Source of the DNA: Rhodococcus sp. G-MC3
Lineage (GTDB): Bacteria; Actinomycetota; Actinomycetes; Mycobacteriales; Mycobacteriaceae
NCBI RefSeq assembly: GCF_030063335.1
Contig: NZ_JASISW010000010.1
Coordinates: 124,001 to 188,000, forward strand
DNA length: 64,000 nucleotides
Direction: 5' to 3'
In this document: one piece after another, positions 24,151 through 33,565 of the stretch
Layout: each line of letters starts with the position of its first letter
Position numbering within the stretch: the first letter of the stretch is position 1
Program-made: the position numbers and the translations under genes
The notes under the pieces: model-generated
Database searches by the model: none
Told to the model about the DNA's origin: nothing
The model's input: the letters and a program-made list of their open reading frames with translations, nothing else

Positions 24151-25200
24151 ATGAGGAACGTTGCATTGGTCGTCGGAGCGCGGGGCGTGATCGGCGGGAA
24201 CCTCGTCGAGCACCTGAAGAACACCGAGGAGTGGGACATCATCGGCCTATCGAGACGGGGTGGAACCGACGAGCCGAACGTGCAACATATCGCCGTGGAC
24301 CTGCTCGATCGAACCGACACCGACCACAAACTCGCCGGGCTCACCGGCGTCACGCACATCTTCTACGCGGCATACCAGGATCGCTCGACGTGGGCCGAGC
24401 TCGTGGCCCCCAACATGGAGATGCTTCGAAACGTGGTCGACGCGGCGGAATCGGTGTCCCCTGATCTGAGGCACGTCAGCCTCATGCAGGGCTACAAGGT
24501 GTACGGCGCGCACCTCGGCACGTTCACAACACCCGCGCGAGAGAGCGATCCGGGGCATCTGTCACCGGAGTTCAATACCGAGCAGCAACGATTTCTGGAA
24601 GCACGCAGCGCCGATGCCCGGTGGACATGGACTGCGATGCGACCCTCGGTGGTATGTGGGTTCGGGTTGGGCAACCCGATGAATCTGGCGACGGTCATCG
24701 CCGTCTACGCTTCGATATCCAAGGAACTTGGTGTGCCACTACGGTTCCCCGGAAAATCCGGGGCCTACTCCGCCCTGCTCGAGATGACAGACGCTGGACT
24801 GCTGGCGGAAGCAACCGTCTGGGCAGCGACGGCCGAACAATGCGCGAACCAAGCGTTCAACATCACCAACGGCGACCTGTTCCGATGGGAGAGCATGTGG
24901 CCGAAAATCGCCGAGTTCTTCGAATTGGACACTGCGGCGCCCCTGCAGATATCGCTGACGGAGACGATGCCCGACATGGAGTCCGTGTGGAACTCGATGG
25001 CGCAGCGCCACAGACTGGAACCGACCGCCTACACCGAGATCGCGACATGGCCGTTCGGCGACTTCGTGTTCGGCTGGGATTACGACTTCATCGCCGACGG
25101 CTCGAAAGCTCGCCGCTTCGGATTCCATCGCCACGTCGAGACCGAGAAGATGTTCATGGATATCTTCTCGGATCTCAGGCGTCGCAACATAATTCCTTGA
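24151..25200 (+). CDS. PRISE-type SDR reductase (progesterone 5-beta-reductase-like)
   Basis: This 349-residue extended SDR has the nucleotide loop GARGVIGGNL at residues 8-17 and a segment LMQGYKVYGAHLG near 110-122. That segment matches the PRISE group, in which the catalytic lysine sits in GxKxYG rather than in YxxxK. RFPGKSGAYSALLEMTDA and AFNITNGDLFRWESMWPKIAEFF also fit that group. ATG 24151 follows TTGGGAGA. Members reduce enone carbon-carbon double bonds with NADPH. It is divergent from arsR. The substrate is unknown. Confidence 0.8.
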   Translation: MRNVALVVGARGVIGGNLVEHLKNTEEWDIIGLSRRGGTDEPNVQHIAVDLLDRTDTDHKLAGLTGVTHIFYAAYQDRSTWAELVAPNMEMLRNVVDAAESVSPDLRHVSLMQGYKVYGAHLGTFTTPARESDPGHLSPEFNTEQQRFLEARSADARWTWTAMRPSVVCGFGLGNPMNLATVIAVYASISKELGVPLRFPGKSGAYSALLEMTDAGLLAEATVWAATAEQCANQAFNITNGDLFRWESMWPKIAEFFELDTAAPLQISLTETMPDMESVWNSMAQRHRLEPTAYTEIATWPFGDFVFGWDYDFIADGSKARRFGFHRHVETEKMFMDIFSDLRRRNIIP

Positions 25201-26704
<1,504 letters not shown>

Positions 26705-26737
26705 AAGCCTGCATCAACGGGTCTCGGCCTCGCCGAG

Positions 26738-26785
26738 ATCGAAGTTGTGCCCCAATTTCCGCCGAAAACACGACACAACCTCGAT
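26738..26785. terminator. Hairpin between convergent tetR and aminotransferase genes
   Basis: ATCGAAGTTGTG (26738-26749) faces CACAACCTCGAT (26774-26785) with a single mismatch across a 24-base loop. The flanks repeat a GCCGAAA/TTTCGGC motif. It fits a bidirectional terminator or a small palindromic repeat. Confidence 0.55.
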
Positions 26786-26803
26786 TTCGGCGGAGTGCTG
26801 GAG

Positions 26804-27712
26804 TCAGAGAACGGTAACCCAGCCGTGCACCTCGTCGCCGGTGAGCGCGGCCTGGTGACGCTTGCGTAGCGTCGACGACACCGGCTCCAGTGAACTGCCG
26901 ATCGTTCGGCCGTCGATCTCGAATACCGGGGCGACGCCTGCCGAGGTTCCACACACGAAGACCTCGTCGGCGATGTAAAGCTCGGTGAGGTCGACTGTCC
27001 TCTCCTGCACCGTAAATCCTTCCTCGTGCGCAAGCGTCAGAATGGTGCGACGGTTGATTCCGTCAAGGATGTCGCTGGTGACGTCCGGGGTGATCAACAC
27101 GCCGTTTCTGACCAGGAAGATGTTGGCCGCACTCAGTTCGCAGACATGGCCGTTGATGTCGAGAAAAATGCAGTCGTCGAACCCACTGTCGATTGCATCC
27201 TGTTTGGCCAGAACCGAATTGACGTAGGCACCGTTCACTTTTGCCCGCGATGGGATGGCATTGTCTGGAATGCGTCGCCATACAGAAGTCTTCAGACGCA
27301 TGCCATCCTGCGGAACGATCGGGACTGCGTCGTACAGAAAAATGGACACCGTCGTGTGTAGCCCGCGAACACGGGTGCCCGGAATCGATTCGTCGACGTG
27401 CACCGTCGCGCGTACGTACACCTCGTGCTGCGGATCGTTGGCTTCGACGACCTCGCGAACGACGGCCACGAAGCGCTCGAACGTCCACTCCGGCGCGAAA
27501 CTGTCGATCCCGATGATCTTGCAGGATTCGACGAGCCGCTGGTAGTGGTCCCGCAGCCGGAAAGCGGTTTTGGCCTCGCCTCCCACCTGGACCGGGAACA
27601 CGGTGTACACGCTCAACCCGTAGAGCACTGCCGATGTGGCCACCCCGAGCGTTGCCTCCTGTACATCGACGATGCTTTTCCCGAAGAACACTTTGCCGTG
27701 TGGAGTAGCCAT
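26804..27712 (-). CDS. Class IV aminotransferase (branched-chain-type)
   Basis: This 302-residue PLP enzyme of fold type IV starts at ATG 27712. The catalytic lysine lies in RAKVNGAYVNSVLAKQDA. The downstream CIFLDINGHVCELSAANIFLVRNG contains the ELSAANIF block that binds the PLP phosphate, and the substrate loop VFVCGTSAGVAPV is present. Members interconvert branched-chain amino acids with their keto acids, or act as D-amino acid transaminases or 4-amino-4-deoxychorismate lyases. Length and loops are closest to branched-chain types. It is divergent from an aldo/keto reductase, 64 bases apart. Confidence 0.85.
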   Translation of the reverse strand: MATPHGKVFFGKSIVDVQEATLGVATSAVLYGLSVYTVFPVQVGGEAKTAFRLRDHYQRLVESCKIIGIDSFAPEWTFERFVAVVREVVEANDPQHEVYVRATVHVDESIPGTRVRGLHTTVSIFLYDAVPIVPQDGMRLKTSVWRRIPDNAIPSRAKVNGAYVNSVLAKQDAIDSGFDDCIFLDINGHVCELSAANIFLVRNGVLITPDVTSDILDGINRRTILTLAHEEGFTVQERTVDLTELYIADEVFVCGTSAGVAPVFEIDGRTIGSSLEPVSSTLRKRHQAALTGDEVHGWVTVL

Positions 27713-27776
27713 GCCGGTGATGCTAGCTGCAGCCCGCATCCGGGCAACACCGGTTTTTCGCAGTAGGGTCGAAATC

Positions 27777-28736
27777 ATGATCCCAACTCGGACACTGTGG
27801 AAGAACGGCCCCGAAGTCGGCTCCGTCGGGCTCGGCTGCATGGGCATGACCTGGGCCTACAAGGCTGACGAGCAGTCTGAGACCCCCGATCATGTCATCG
27901 GCCACGCCCTCGACATCGGCGTGAACTTCATCGACACTGCGGACGTCTACGGCCCGTTCACCAATGAGGAAGTGGTCGGCAAAGCCCTCGGCAGTCGGCG
28001 TAGCGAAGTCACACTCGCAACCAAGGGCGGCTTGGTTTCCCACGTCGGCGACGCGGGTGAGCCCATCATTTCGGGCCCCAACGGTCATCCTGAGCATCTG
28101 CGGACTGCCATCGACGATTCCTTACGCAGGCTGGGCGTCGACCACGTCGACCTGTACTACCTGCACCGTCCGGACCCGAAGGTGCCGGTCGAGGACAGCA
28201 TCGGCGCGATGTCGGAGATGGTCGAGGCCGGTAAAGTTGGTGCGCTTGGTGTTTCGGAGTTCACCGTCGAGCAACTCGATCGCGCGCAGGCCATACACCC
28301 CATCTCGGCCGTCCAATCCGAGCTGTCGCTGTGGACCCGCGAACATCTCGCAACATCGCTGGCCTGGACTGTTGCCAACGACGCTGCGTTCGTACCGTTC
28401 TCGCCCCTCGGCCGCGGCTTCCTGACGGGCACCTTCCGCGGAACTGCCCCCGCCGCAGACGATTTCCGGTCACAGCTTCCCCGGTTCAACCAGGAGAACC
28501 GCGACGCGAACCTGGTGATTGTCGACGCTATTGCTGCGGTCGCAGCGGAACTCGATGCGACCCCCGCTCAGGTAGCTCTCGCCTGGGTGTTGGCGCAGGG
28601 CGAGAACGTCGTGCCCATTCCGGGGACTCGTCGCACATCTCGCCTCGACGAGAACGCCGGAGCCGCTTCGGTGTCACTGTCGGCCGGCCAGCTCGCGACG
28701 CTCGACGCGCTACCACCGCCTGCGGGCAGCAGGTAG
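27777..28736 (+). CDS. Aldo/keto reductase
   Basis: This 319-residue (beta/alpha)8 enzyme starts at ATG 27777. The catalytic tetrad of the superfamily is visible: Asp and Tyr in FIDTADVYGPF, Lys in LATKGGL and His in YYLHRPDP. The NADPH-binding end PIPGTRRTSRLDENAGA is also present. It resembles AKR13-like bacterial reductases (GLGCMGMTWAY). It is divergent from the aminotransferase and stands alone. The physiological aldehyde or ketone is unknown. Confidence 0.9.
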   Translation: MIPTRTLWKNGPEVGSVGLGCMGMTWAYKADEQSETPDHVIGHALDIGVNFIDTADVYGPFTNEEVVGKALGSRRSEVTLATKGGLVSHVGDAGEPIISGPNGHPEHLRTAIDDSLRRLGVDHVDLYYLHRPDPKVPVEDSIGAMSEMVEAGKVGALGVSEFTVEQLDRAQAIHPISAVQSELSLWTREHLATSLAWTVANDAAFVPFSPLGRGFLTGTFRGTAPAADDFRSQLPRFNQENRDANLVIVDAIAAVAAELDATPAQVALAWVLAQGENVVPIPGTRRTSRLDENAGAASVSLSAGQLATLDALPPPAGSR

Positions 28737-28816
28737 TGATACACGTACACGCGAGACTTCTCCCGAACTTGTCGGAGCCCGGTGTTAGAAAGGAAGAAGA
28801 CACGAAAGGAGTTCTC

Positions 28817-29005
28817 ATGATTCACCTGGACACAACGGGTCAATGTCACGGGACGCTCGTGATCCACGCAGTCGGCGACGCGGAATGCACCGAGCCGGAC
28901 TGCGTGGACCACGACTACGTTCTTCACTCGCTCGTACTGGACTGCGCCGAGATCAGCGGCGGATGCCAATGTGTCGGCGAGATCGAACTGGTTCGAGCCT
29001 CCTGA
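28817..29005 (+). CDS. Small Cys/His-rich protein of unknown function
   Basis: I do not recognise this 62-residue protein. It has six cysteines (10, 24, 29, 43, 50, 52) and four or more histidines, including pairs CTEPDC and CQC, a composition suited to binding a metal or a cluster. ATG 28817 follows GAAAGGAG, one of the best ribosome binding sites in the window, which argues that it is real. There is no signal peptide or membrane helix. It stops one base before the end of the convergent MerR gene. Codon use and the site make translation likely; the function is unknown. Confidence 0.65.
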   Translation: MIHLDTTGQCHGTLVIHAVGDAECTEPDCVDHDYVLHSLVLDCAEISGGCQCVGEIELVRAS

Positions 29006-29006
29006 T

Positions 29007-29831
29007 TCAGCGCCGCACGATCGGCTGCTGCAATTCGGTGACCCATTCTTCCTGCGGCCGCGGCATGGACACGAGATAGGTTTCTCGGCAGATCCCGGCG
29101 AGTTCGTATCCGTTTTCGGTGATCCAGGCGATCAACAGCTCCCAGGTCTCACCGATGGTTGCCATCGACCCGTGATGAACCGTCGTCGCCGCCAACTCGA
29201 CCGCGGGCAGATCGACCACCTGGAAGCCCGTCCCCGAAGATGTAGCGGGCGGGACTTCGAAGGCCGCGTTGACGCGTATACCTGCCCCCTCGGCATCGTC
29301 GAGCGCCTCGTAGGTCGCTAGCGACGACGGACCGAATCCAATTCCCGCCACTGCCAGATCCTGGGCGAGCGAGGCGTACATGGGCCCGATGACGGGCCCG
29401 ATGTTCTCGTTTCCGAATCCAGCCGCGGTCGCGCTGATCTGCGCGATCCGCGTGGTGGGCAGGGACTTCGTTTCGACGGTGATCATGGTGTGTACTCCCT
29501 CTCTTTGATGGAGGCGCGCATCGAGTCGGCGCAGGCGGGCGGCGTCGAGGTCCAGCCGTGACGCAACCTCGGCGCGTTTGTCGGCCAGCATGCTTCGAAG
29601 GTCGTCGTTGCCGAGCTTTCCGTCGACGATGCGTACGACGTCGACGAGCTTGAACCCGAGATCCTTGAACTCCAGGATCCGGCCCAGAGTCTCGAACTGA
29701 CGGCCTTCGTAGAAGCGGTAGCCGGTGAAGGGATCGACCTTCGCCGGCGTCAACAACCCGATCTCGTCGTAGTGCCGGAGCATCCGTACGGACACCCGGC
29801 CTATCGATGCGAACTCTCCAATGGTGAACAT
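29007..29831 (-). CDS. MerR-family regulator with GyrI-like effector domain
   Basis: This 274-residue protein has an N-terminal MerR helix-turn-helix (MFTIGEFASIGRVSVRMLRHYDEIGLL, then FTGYRFYE), a coiled-coil linker, and a C-terminal domain of about 155 residues resembling GyrI/SOUL-like effector domains (TRIAQISATAAGFGN, HHGSMATIGETWELLIAWITENGYEL). This layout is that of BmrR, which binds lipophilic cations. The 15-bp palindrome just upstream (29852-29866) is in the position of its own promoter operator. The regulated exporter is not adjacent. Confidence 0.87.
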   Translation of the reverse strand: MFTIGEFASIGRVSVRMLRHYDEIGLLTPAKVDPFTGYRFYEGRQFETLGRILEFKDLGFKLVDVVRIVDGKLGNDDLRSMLADKRAEVASRLDLDAARLRRLDARLHQREGVHTMITVETKSLPTTRIAQISATAAGFGNENIGPVIGPMYASLAQDLAVAGIGFGPSSLATYEALDDAEGAGIRVNAAFEVPPATSSGTGFQVVDLPAVELAATTVHHGSMATIGETWELLIAWITENGYELAGICRETYLVSMPRPQEEWVTELQQPIVRR

Positions 29832-29851
29832 GACCCCTCCGAGGTTTCCGT

Positions 29852-29866
29852 CTCACACAGTGTGAG
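29852..29866. promoter_or_regulatory. Palindromic MerR-type promoter/operator
   Basis: CTCACACAGTGTGAG is symmetric about its central base, with seven-base arms. It lies 20 bases upstream of the MerR start. A TTGACC hexamer (minus strand, about 29867-29872) abuts it, as expected for a MerR-type promoter with the operator inside a long spacer. Confidence 0.7.
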
Positions 29867-29868
29867 GG

Positions 29869-31248
29869 TCAAGAGGACCACAGTGTGAATGCCGCACCCG
29901 AGGACACGAGCATCCTGCCGCCCGCCGAGGAGACCCTCACCATGCGCGGATCCACGCCGTCGAGCTGCGGCATCGACCACGCGATCCTCCCATCGCGGGC
30001 GCTGATCGCATGGGTTCCCTGGTAGTCGCCGAATACGAAATACTCACCGTCCGTGAGTCCGTCGCGCACCCAGTACGCGTCCTCCCACGGTGTCTGCCAC
30101 AGCTGACGGCCCGACTCGATGTCGAGCCCGGTGATAGTGCGTGCATCAGGATCGGTGGTGATCACAGTCCTACCGATGACAGCGGCAACGGCTGAGTCCT
30201 TTCCGTTGAATTGCCCGACAACGAGGGCCGGGTTGCGCCACAGCTCGTCTCCGGTCTTGGGGTCATAGGCTCCGTCACCCAGGAACAACGGAGAAGGAAC
30301 CGAAGGACTGCTGGGGTATCCGGCCGCGTTGTACGCGGGGATCGGGACGGCCCTCACAACGGCGCCGTCGGATCCCAGAAGATTTTGCGTTCCAACAGTT
30401 CCCGACTCACTGCCGATACTGCTGAGGTACAACCCTTCACCGACCGGGACGAGCGAATCTCCCTCGAACGTGAATTTCTTTGCTCCGGTCTCGAGGTCGT
30501 AGACCGTATAGCTGTACTGCGGAGTGCCGTCACCACGAACCGATTCGATCGCGACTCCGTGCTCGGGAACGGAGTAGATCCACGAGTCCGGGGCTTTTTC
30601 GAAGTCCCGCCGGAAATCGCTGGTGAGGTCCGTGGTCGTTCCGCGAGTGAGAACCGGAGCACCGTCGGAGTTTCCCGATGCGTAGACAACGTCGCCGTCG
30701 AGAGTTGCACCCGAAAGGTCGAAGTCCGTTCCGATATCGGACAACAAGGTTCCGTCGGTGACGTCGACGAAGACGATACGTCGATCGTCCCAGCATGCCA
30801 GGATGTCGCCGTCGAGCTGCTGATCGCAACTGCTCACGCGGCCGATGGGCGTGCGCCACTGCGACGCCCCGTCGTTCGGATCGACGCCGACCAACGTCAC
30901 TGCACTGGTCTCGGCACTGGGCGAGGAAGGATCCGCTTTCGGGAGCGGGTACCCGGTGGCAACGATGATGCGATTGCCGGCGTCGAGCAGGCCGGGATAT
31001 CCGTAATAGGTCTCGAGCGGCGCGGGCATGCCAAGCAAAACATCGCCACCGTTATCCGAGAGCGTGTGTACGTCGAGTGTCCACGACCGTGTCGGCGCGG
31101 TGCTCAGCGAAGACTCCACCAACGCTGTCGCCGGTTGCTGCTCCTCGTGGTCGGTGGAGACGACGTTCACGATGATCACGGCTGCACCGACAACAATGGC
31201 CGCGCCGAGGGCTATCAGTTTCCAGCGCTCGCTCCGGCTCAGATTCAT
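29869..31248 (-). CDS. Membrane-anchored PQQ-like beta-propeller protein
   Basis: This 459-residue protein has a short cytoplasmic start, one membrane helix (residues about 11-29) and a large extracytoplasmic domain. The domain holds repeats typical of PQQ-like beta-propellers, for example VGVDPNDGASQWRTPIG, YDLETGAKKFTFEG, YDPKTGDELWRN and LDIESGRQLWQTPW. The tryptophan-docking repeats suggest a seven- or eight-bladed propeller. No cofactor motif is evident, so it is probably a binding or scaffold protein. It starts 19 bases after the retron reverse transcriptase stop on the same strand, so read-through expression is possible. Whether it belongs to that system is unknown. Confidence 0.85.
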   Translation of the reverse strand: MNLSRSERWKLIALGAAIVVGAAVIIVNVVSTDHEEQQPATALVESSLSTAPTRSWTLDVHTLSDNGGDVLLGMPAPLETYYGYPGLLDAGNRIIVATGYPLPKADPSSPSAETSAVTLVGVDPNDGASQWRTPIGRVSSCDQQLDGDILACWDDRRIVFVDVTDGTLLSDIGTDFDLSGATLDGDVVYASGNSDGAPVLTRGTTTDLTSDFRRDFEKAPDSWIYSVPEHGVAIESVRGDGTPQYSYTVYDLETGAKKFTFEGDSLVPVGEGLYLSSIGSESGTVGTQNLLGSDGAVVRAVPIPAYNAAGYPSSPSVPSPLFLGDGAYDPKTGDELWRNPALVVGQFNGKDSAVAAVIGRTVITTDPDARTITGLDIESGRQLWQTPWEDAYWVRDGLTDGEYFVFGDYQGTHAISARDGRIAWSMPQLDGVDPRMVRVSSAGGRMLVSSGAAFTLWSS

Positions 31249-31267
31249 CGGGAGACCGTAACCCGGT

Positions 31268-32518
31268 CTAACGAGACCAGTCCACCTGTTCCGCTATGTC
31301 CAACAGCTTTCGGCGCCTCCTCGCACTGGTCTCGCCGATCCGTGCGATCCGCCCGTAGAGGTGGGCACGAAAGTCGGGGACATCGCGGCGGTTCTGCTGC
31401 TGCGGACCGGTCGAAATGCAGTTGTGCAGAATTGCCCTGACCTCGTCGTACTCGTGCCGCGGGACAGAAGGCCAGTCGTTGACGACCAGTCCGGCCATCT
31501 CCTGACGAGTGTGTGCCCGGCGAACCCGGGTCTTGCGGCGATTGAGCGAAAACCCTTCGTCGCGGACGATCTGCCCGACCGCCCACAGCAGCCGGTCGGC
31601 ATCGCCACTGCCGGAGAACGCCAGGTCGTCGGCATAGCGTGAGTACCGCATCCCCATCGATACCGCCAGGCCACTGAGCCTGATGTCGAGATGCAGCGCA
31701 ACCAGATTCGCCAGAGCGGGTGATGTCGGAGCGCCTTGGGGAAGGTGCCGGGTGCGGAGCAACGACGTGTGCGGGTACGGCAATCCGCTCAGTCCGGCGG
31801 CAGGCGTCGTCGTTGTGCACAGATACGCAAGATTCCACGCGACCGTCCGCGGATACCCGAGTGCGTCGAAGATCGCCACCACGCGGCTGATCCCGATGGA
31901 CGGAAAGAAGTCTTTCAGGTCGACGGTGATCACCACGTCGCGTCCGGCATGAGGGATGCCGAAAGTACGTGGGCTCCGCCCTTTGACGAATCCGTGCGCG
32001 GCGCGGTGCGCAGGTACCTGATCTAGAATGCGGCGCAGTATCTTTCGCTGGATCTCACGCAACCGAGGCTTGGGCACTTCCAGCAACCGCGCACCGCTGC
32101 GCTTGGGAATCGCGGCGGTCCGGTAGTGACGCAGTGGCTGCGGCGCGACGATCAGCCGTGACTGTGCATCGGCGAACCATTCGATCTCAGGGATCGTCAG
32201 GTTCAGTGACTCTGCGAGGTCACTCGTCGTCACATAGCGGGGTACGTCGAAACGCCATGGCTTCGGGCCTTGGATACGGCGTGCGATGGTCTCCGTGATC
32301 TCAGGGAGCGTGGGCAAATCCGCGATCAACCGGTACAGCGATGCTTCGTCGAACGGAGGCGCCGGATACATATCGATCAGCCGGTCCGCCAGCCTCGCCG
32401 CTTTGATCCGCAGGATGGGCGTGAACGCCTCTTCCAGACGATCGCGGGTCCACGGAACCTCGGCAGCGAGCTGCGCCAGAAATGCGGCCATAGCAGGCTT
32501 GTACTGCCGTTCCGTCAT
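31268..32518 (-). CDS. Retron-type reverse transcriptase
   Basis: This 416-residue protein has the full reverse-transcriptase palm and fingers: KRSGARLLEVPKPRLREIQ (139-157), AAHGFVKGRS (173-182), VDLKDFFPSI (199-208), LPQGAPTSPALANL (259-272), the catalytic YADD (295-298), NRRKTRV (326-332) and AGLVVN (342-347). QGAPTSPAL and the GLVVN end are retron hallmarks, and there is no group II intron maturase domain. The N-terminal 110 residues and the thumb (VRAILHNCISTG, PDFRAHLYGRIA) also match retron-like enzymes. ATG 32518 follows GGGG seven bases upstream; a longer frame to 32584 would overlap the candidate msr-msd RNA. It would make RNA-linked single-stranded DNA. No effector is fused. Confidence 0.9.
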   Translation of the reverse strand: MTERQYKPAMAAFLAQLAAEVPWTRDRLEEAFTPILRIKAARLADRLIDMYPAPPFDEASLYRLIADLPTLPEITETIARRIQGPKPWRFDVPRYVTTSDLAESLNLTIPEIEWFADAQSRLIVAPQPLRHYRTAAIPKRSGARLLEVPKPRLREIQRKILRRILDQVPAHRAAHGFVKGRSPRTFGIPHAGRDVVITVDLKDFFPSIGISRVVAIFDALGYPRTVAWNLAYLCTTTTPAAGLSGLPYPHTSLLRTRHLPQGAPTSPALANLVALHLDIRLSGLAVSMGMRYSRYADDLAFSGSGDADRLLWAVGQIVRDEGFSLNRRKTRVRRAHTRQEMAGLVVNDWPSVPRHEYDEVRAILHNCISTGPQQQNRRDVPDFRAHLYGRIARIGETSARRRRKLLDIAEQVDWSR

Positions 32519-32532
32519 GGAAAAACCCCGAG

Positions 32533-32694
32533 ATGCAGCGACGCGGGACGACCTGTTTCTTTCGTACTCGGCGCCGTCGGGCACGCGGAGCGTGCGGAGC
32601 GGCGTCGGACGCAGTGACCGGTTCTTCTATCCCACCCAGGGGTTACCCCTGAGCCTGGCCCAGCGGACCAACTCTCGTCCACGCGCCGCTGCAT
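32533..32694 (-). ncRNA. Candidate retron msr-msd non-coding RNA
   Basis: On the minus strand, just upstream of the reverse transcriptase, ATGCAGCGGCGCGTGGACGA (32694-32675) pairs with TCGTCCCGCGTCGCTGCAT (32551-32533): 19 bp with one G-U wobble and one bulged T. This matches the a1/a2 ends that bracket retron RNAs. Inside, TGGTCC-GCT-GGGCCA (32670-32656) and CAGGGG-TAA-CCCCTG (32651-32637) form two msr-like hairpins. GCACGC-TCC-GCGTGC (32595-32581), extended by CGCCG/CGGCG, forms a GC-rich msd-like hairpin. The reverse transcriptase start lies 14 bases after a2. Pairing is seen directly; the msr-msd identity is inferred and the branching G is not assigned. Confidence 0.7.
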
Positions 32695-32701
32695 GAGACC
32701 C

Positions 32702-32731
32702 ACAATGCCAAAAGACTGTCCGGTTTGTCAG
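32702..32731 (-). promoter_or_regulatory. Promoter-like hexamers for the retron transcript
   Basis: On the minus strand CTGACA (32731-32726) and CATTGT (32707-32702) are separated by 18 bases. A start about seven bases further on would fall at the first base of the a1 arm (near 32694). The match to consensus is modest, so this is a suggestion. Confidence 0.45.
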
Positions 32732-32774
32732 CCCGCCGTCTCTGCTTCCGCATTTCGTTTGCCAGACTGGTGGT

Positions 32775-33533
32775 GTGCCCGTGTCCCCGATCCAGTCCGT
32801 CGATCGCGCTATCGAGGTGCTCGAGTACCTGGCTGACCACGGCGAATCCGGGGTCCAGGACGTCGCAACACACCTCGACGTCCACAAATCCACGGCGTTT
32901 CGCCTGCTCGGAGCCCTGGAAGCACGACGACTCGTCGAGCAGCCCGGCGAGCGCGGCAAGTACCGGCTCGGCATCGGACTGATCCGGCTCGCGACGTCGG
33001 TCTCGTCTCAGATGGACATCACCAGGGTCGCGCGCCCCGTCCTGGAGGAGTTGGCCGATTCTATCGGCGAGACGGTCAACATCGCGGTTCCCGACGGCAC
33101 CGTCACGGTCAACATCGACCAGGTTCGCGGCGGCTCGTCGATCATCAGCCACAACTGGATGGGCGAGCGATCAGCGCTCCATGCCACGTCGAGCGGCAAG
33201 GTTCTGATGGCCTACGACGATGCGCTGCTGAAAGCGGGCACGGACAGGACGCTGGAACTGTTCACCGAGAACACGATCACCACCCGCGAAGCCCTACTGG
33301 ACGAGATCGAGACCGTGCGCGTCAGCGGAATCGCTTACGCCCGTGAAGAGCTGGAAATAGGTCTTGCGGCGACCGCCGCCGCGATCTTCGGATACGACGG
33401 TAGAGCCCTCGGGGCCATCACGGTCTCGGGGCCCGCCTACCGTCTCGACGAGGAACGCCTCACGGCGGCTGGGAATGCAGTTCTCGCAGCGGCGCAGAAG
33501 GTTTCGGAGATGATGGGCGCTTCGCGCATGTGA
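32775..33533 (+). CDS. IclR-family regulator of the betaine-type module
   Basis: This 252-residue regulator has an N-terminal winged helix (SVDRAIEVLEYLADHGESGVQDVATHLDVHKSTAFRLLGALEARRLV) and a C-terminal IclR effector domain with LHATSSGKVLMAY and YAREELEIGLAATAAAIF. GTG 32775 is used; GTG 32781 is equally possible and neither has a strong ribosome binding site. It is convergent with the Rieske oxygenase gene, separated by a hairpin. The large dyad at 37156-37191 in the divergent promoter of the catabolic genes is a plausible target. The inducer may be a betaine or its product. Confidence 0.88.
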   Translation: MPVSPIQSVDRAIEVLEYLADHGESGVQDVATHLDVHKSTAFRLLGALEARRLVEQPGERGKYRLGIGLIRLATSVSSQMDITRVARPVLEELADSIGETVNIAVPDGTVTVNIDQVRGGSSIISHNWMGERSALHATSSGKVLMAYDDALLKAGTDRTLELFTENTITTREALLDEIETVRVSGIAYAREELEIGLAATAAAIFGYDGRALGAITVSGPAYRLDEERLTAAGNAVLAAAQKVSEMMGASRM

Positions 33534-33535
33534 GT

Positions 33536-33563
33536 GGAAATACGTCACAGGGGACGTATTTCC
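33536..33563. terminator. Bidirectional hairpin terminator
   Basis: GGAAATACGTC (33536-33546) pairs perfectly with GACGTATTTCC (33553-33563). Outer TGTGA and TCACA-type bases extend the symmetry. It lies between the convergent iclR and Rieske oxygenase genes. Confidence 0.8.
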
Positions 33564-33565
33564 GT

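Noticed and set aside
31268..32518. Group II intron or abortive-infection reverse transcriptase as the identity of this gene
   Set aside because: No maturase or HNH domain and no intron-like RNA were seen. The QGAPTSPAL and GLVVN blocks and the adjacent inverted-repeat RNA favour a retron.
32519..32584. Longer N-terminus for the reverse transcriptase
   Set aside because: It would place 22 residues over the a2 arm and msd-like hairpin, and the ribosome binding site fits ATG 32518 instead.
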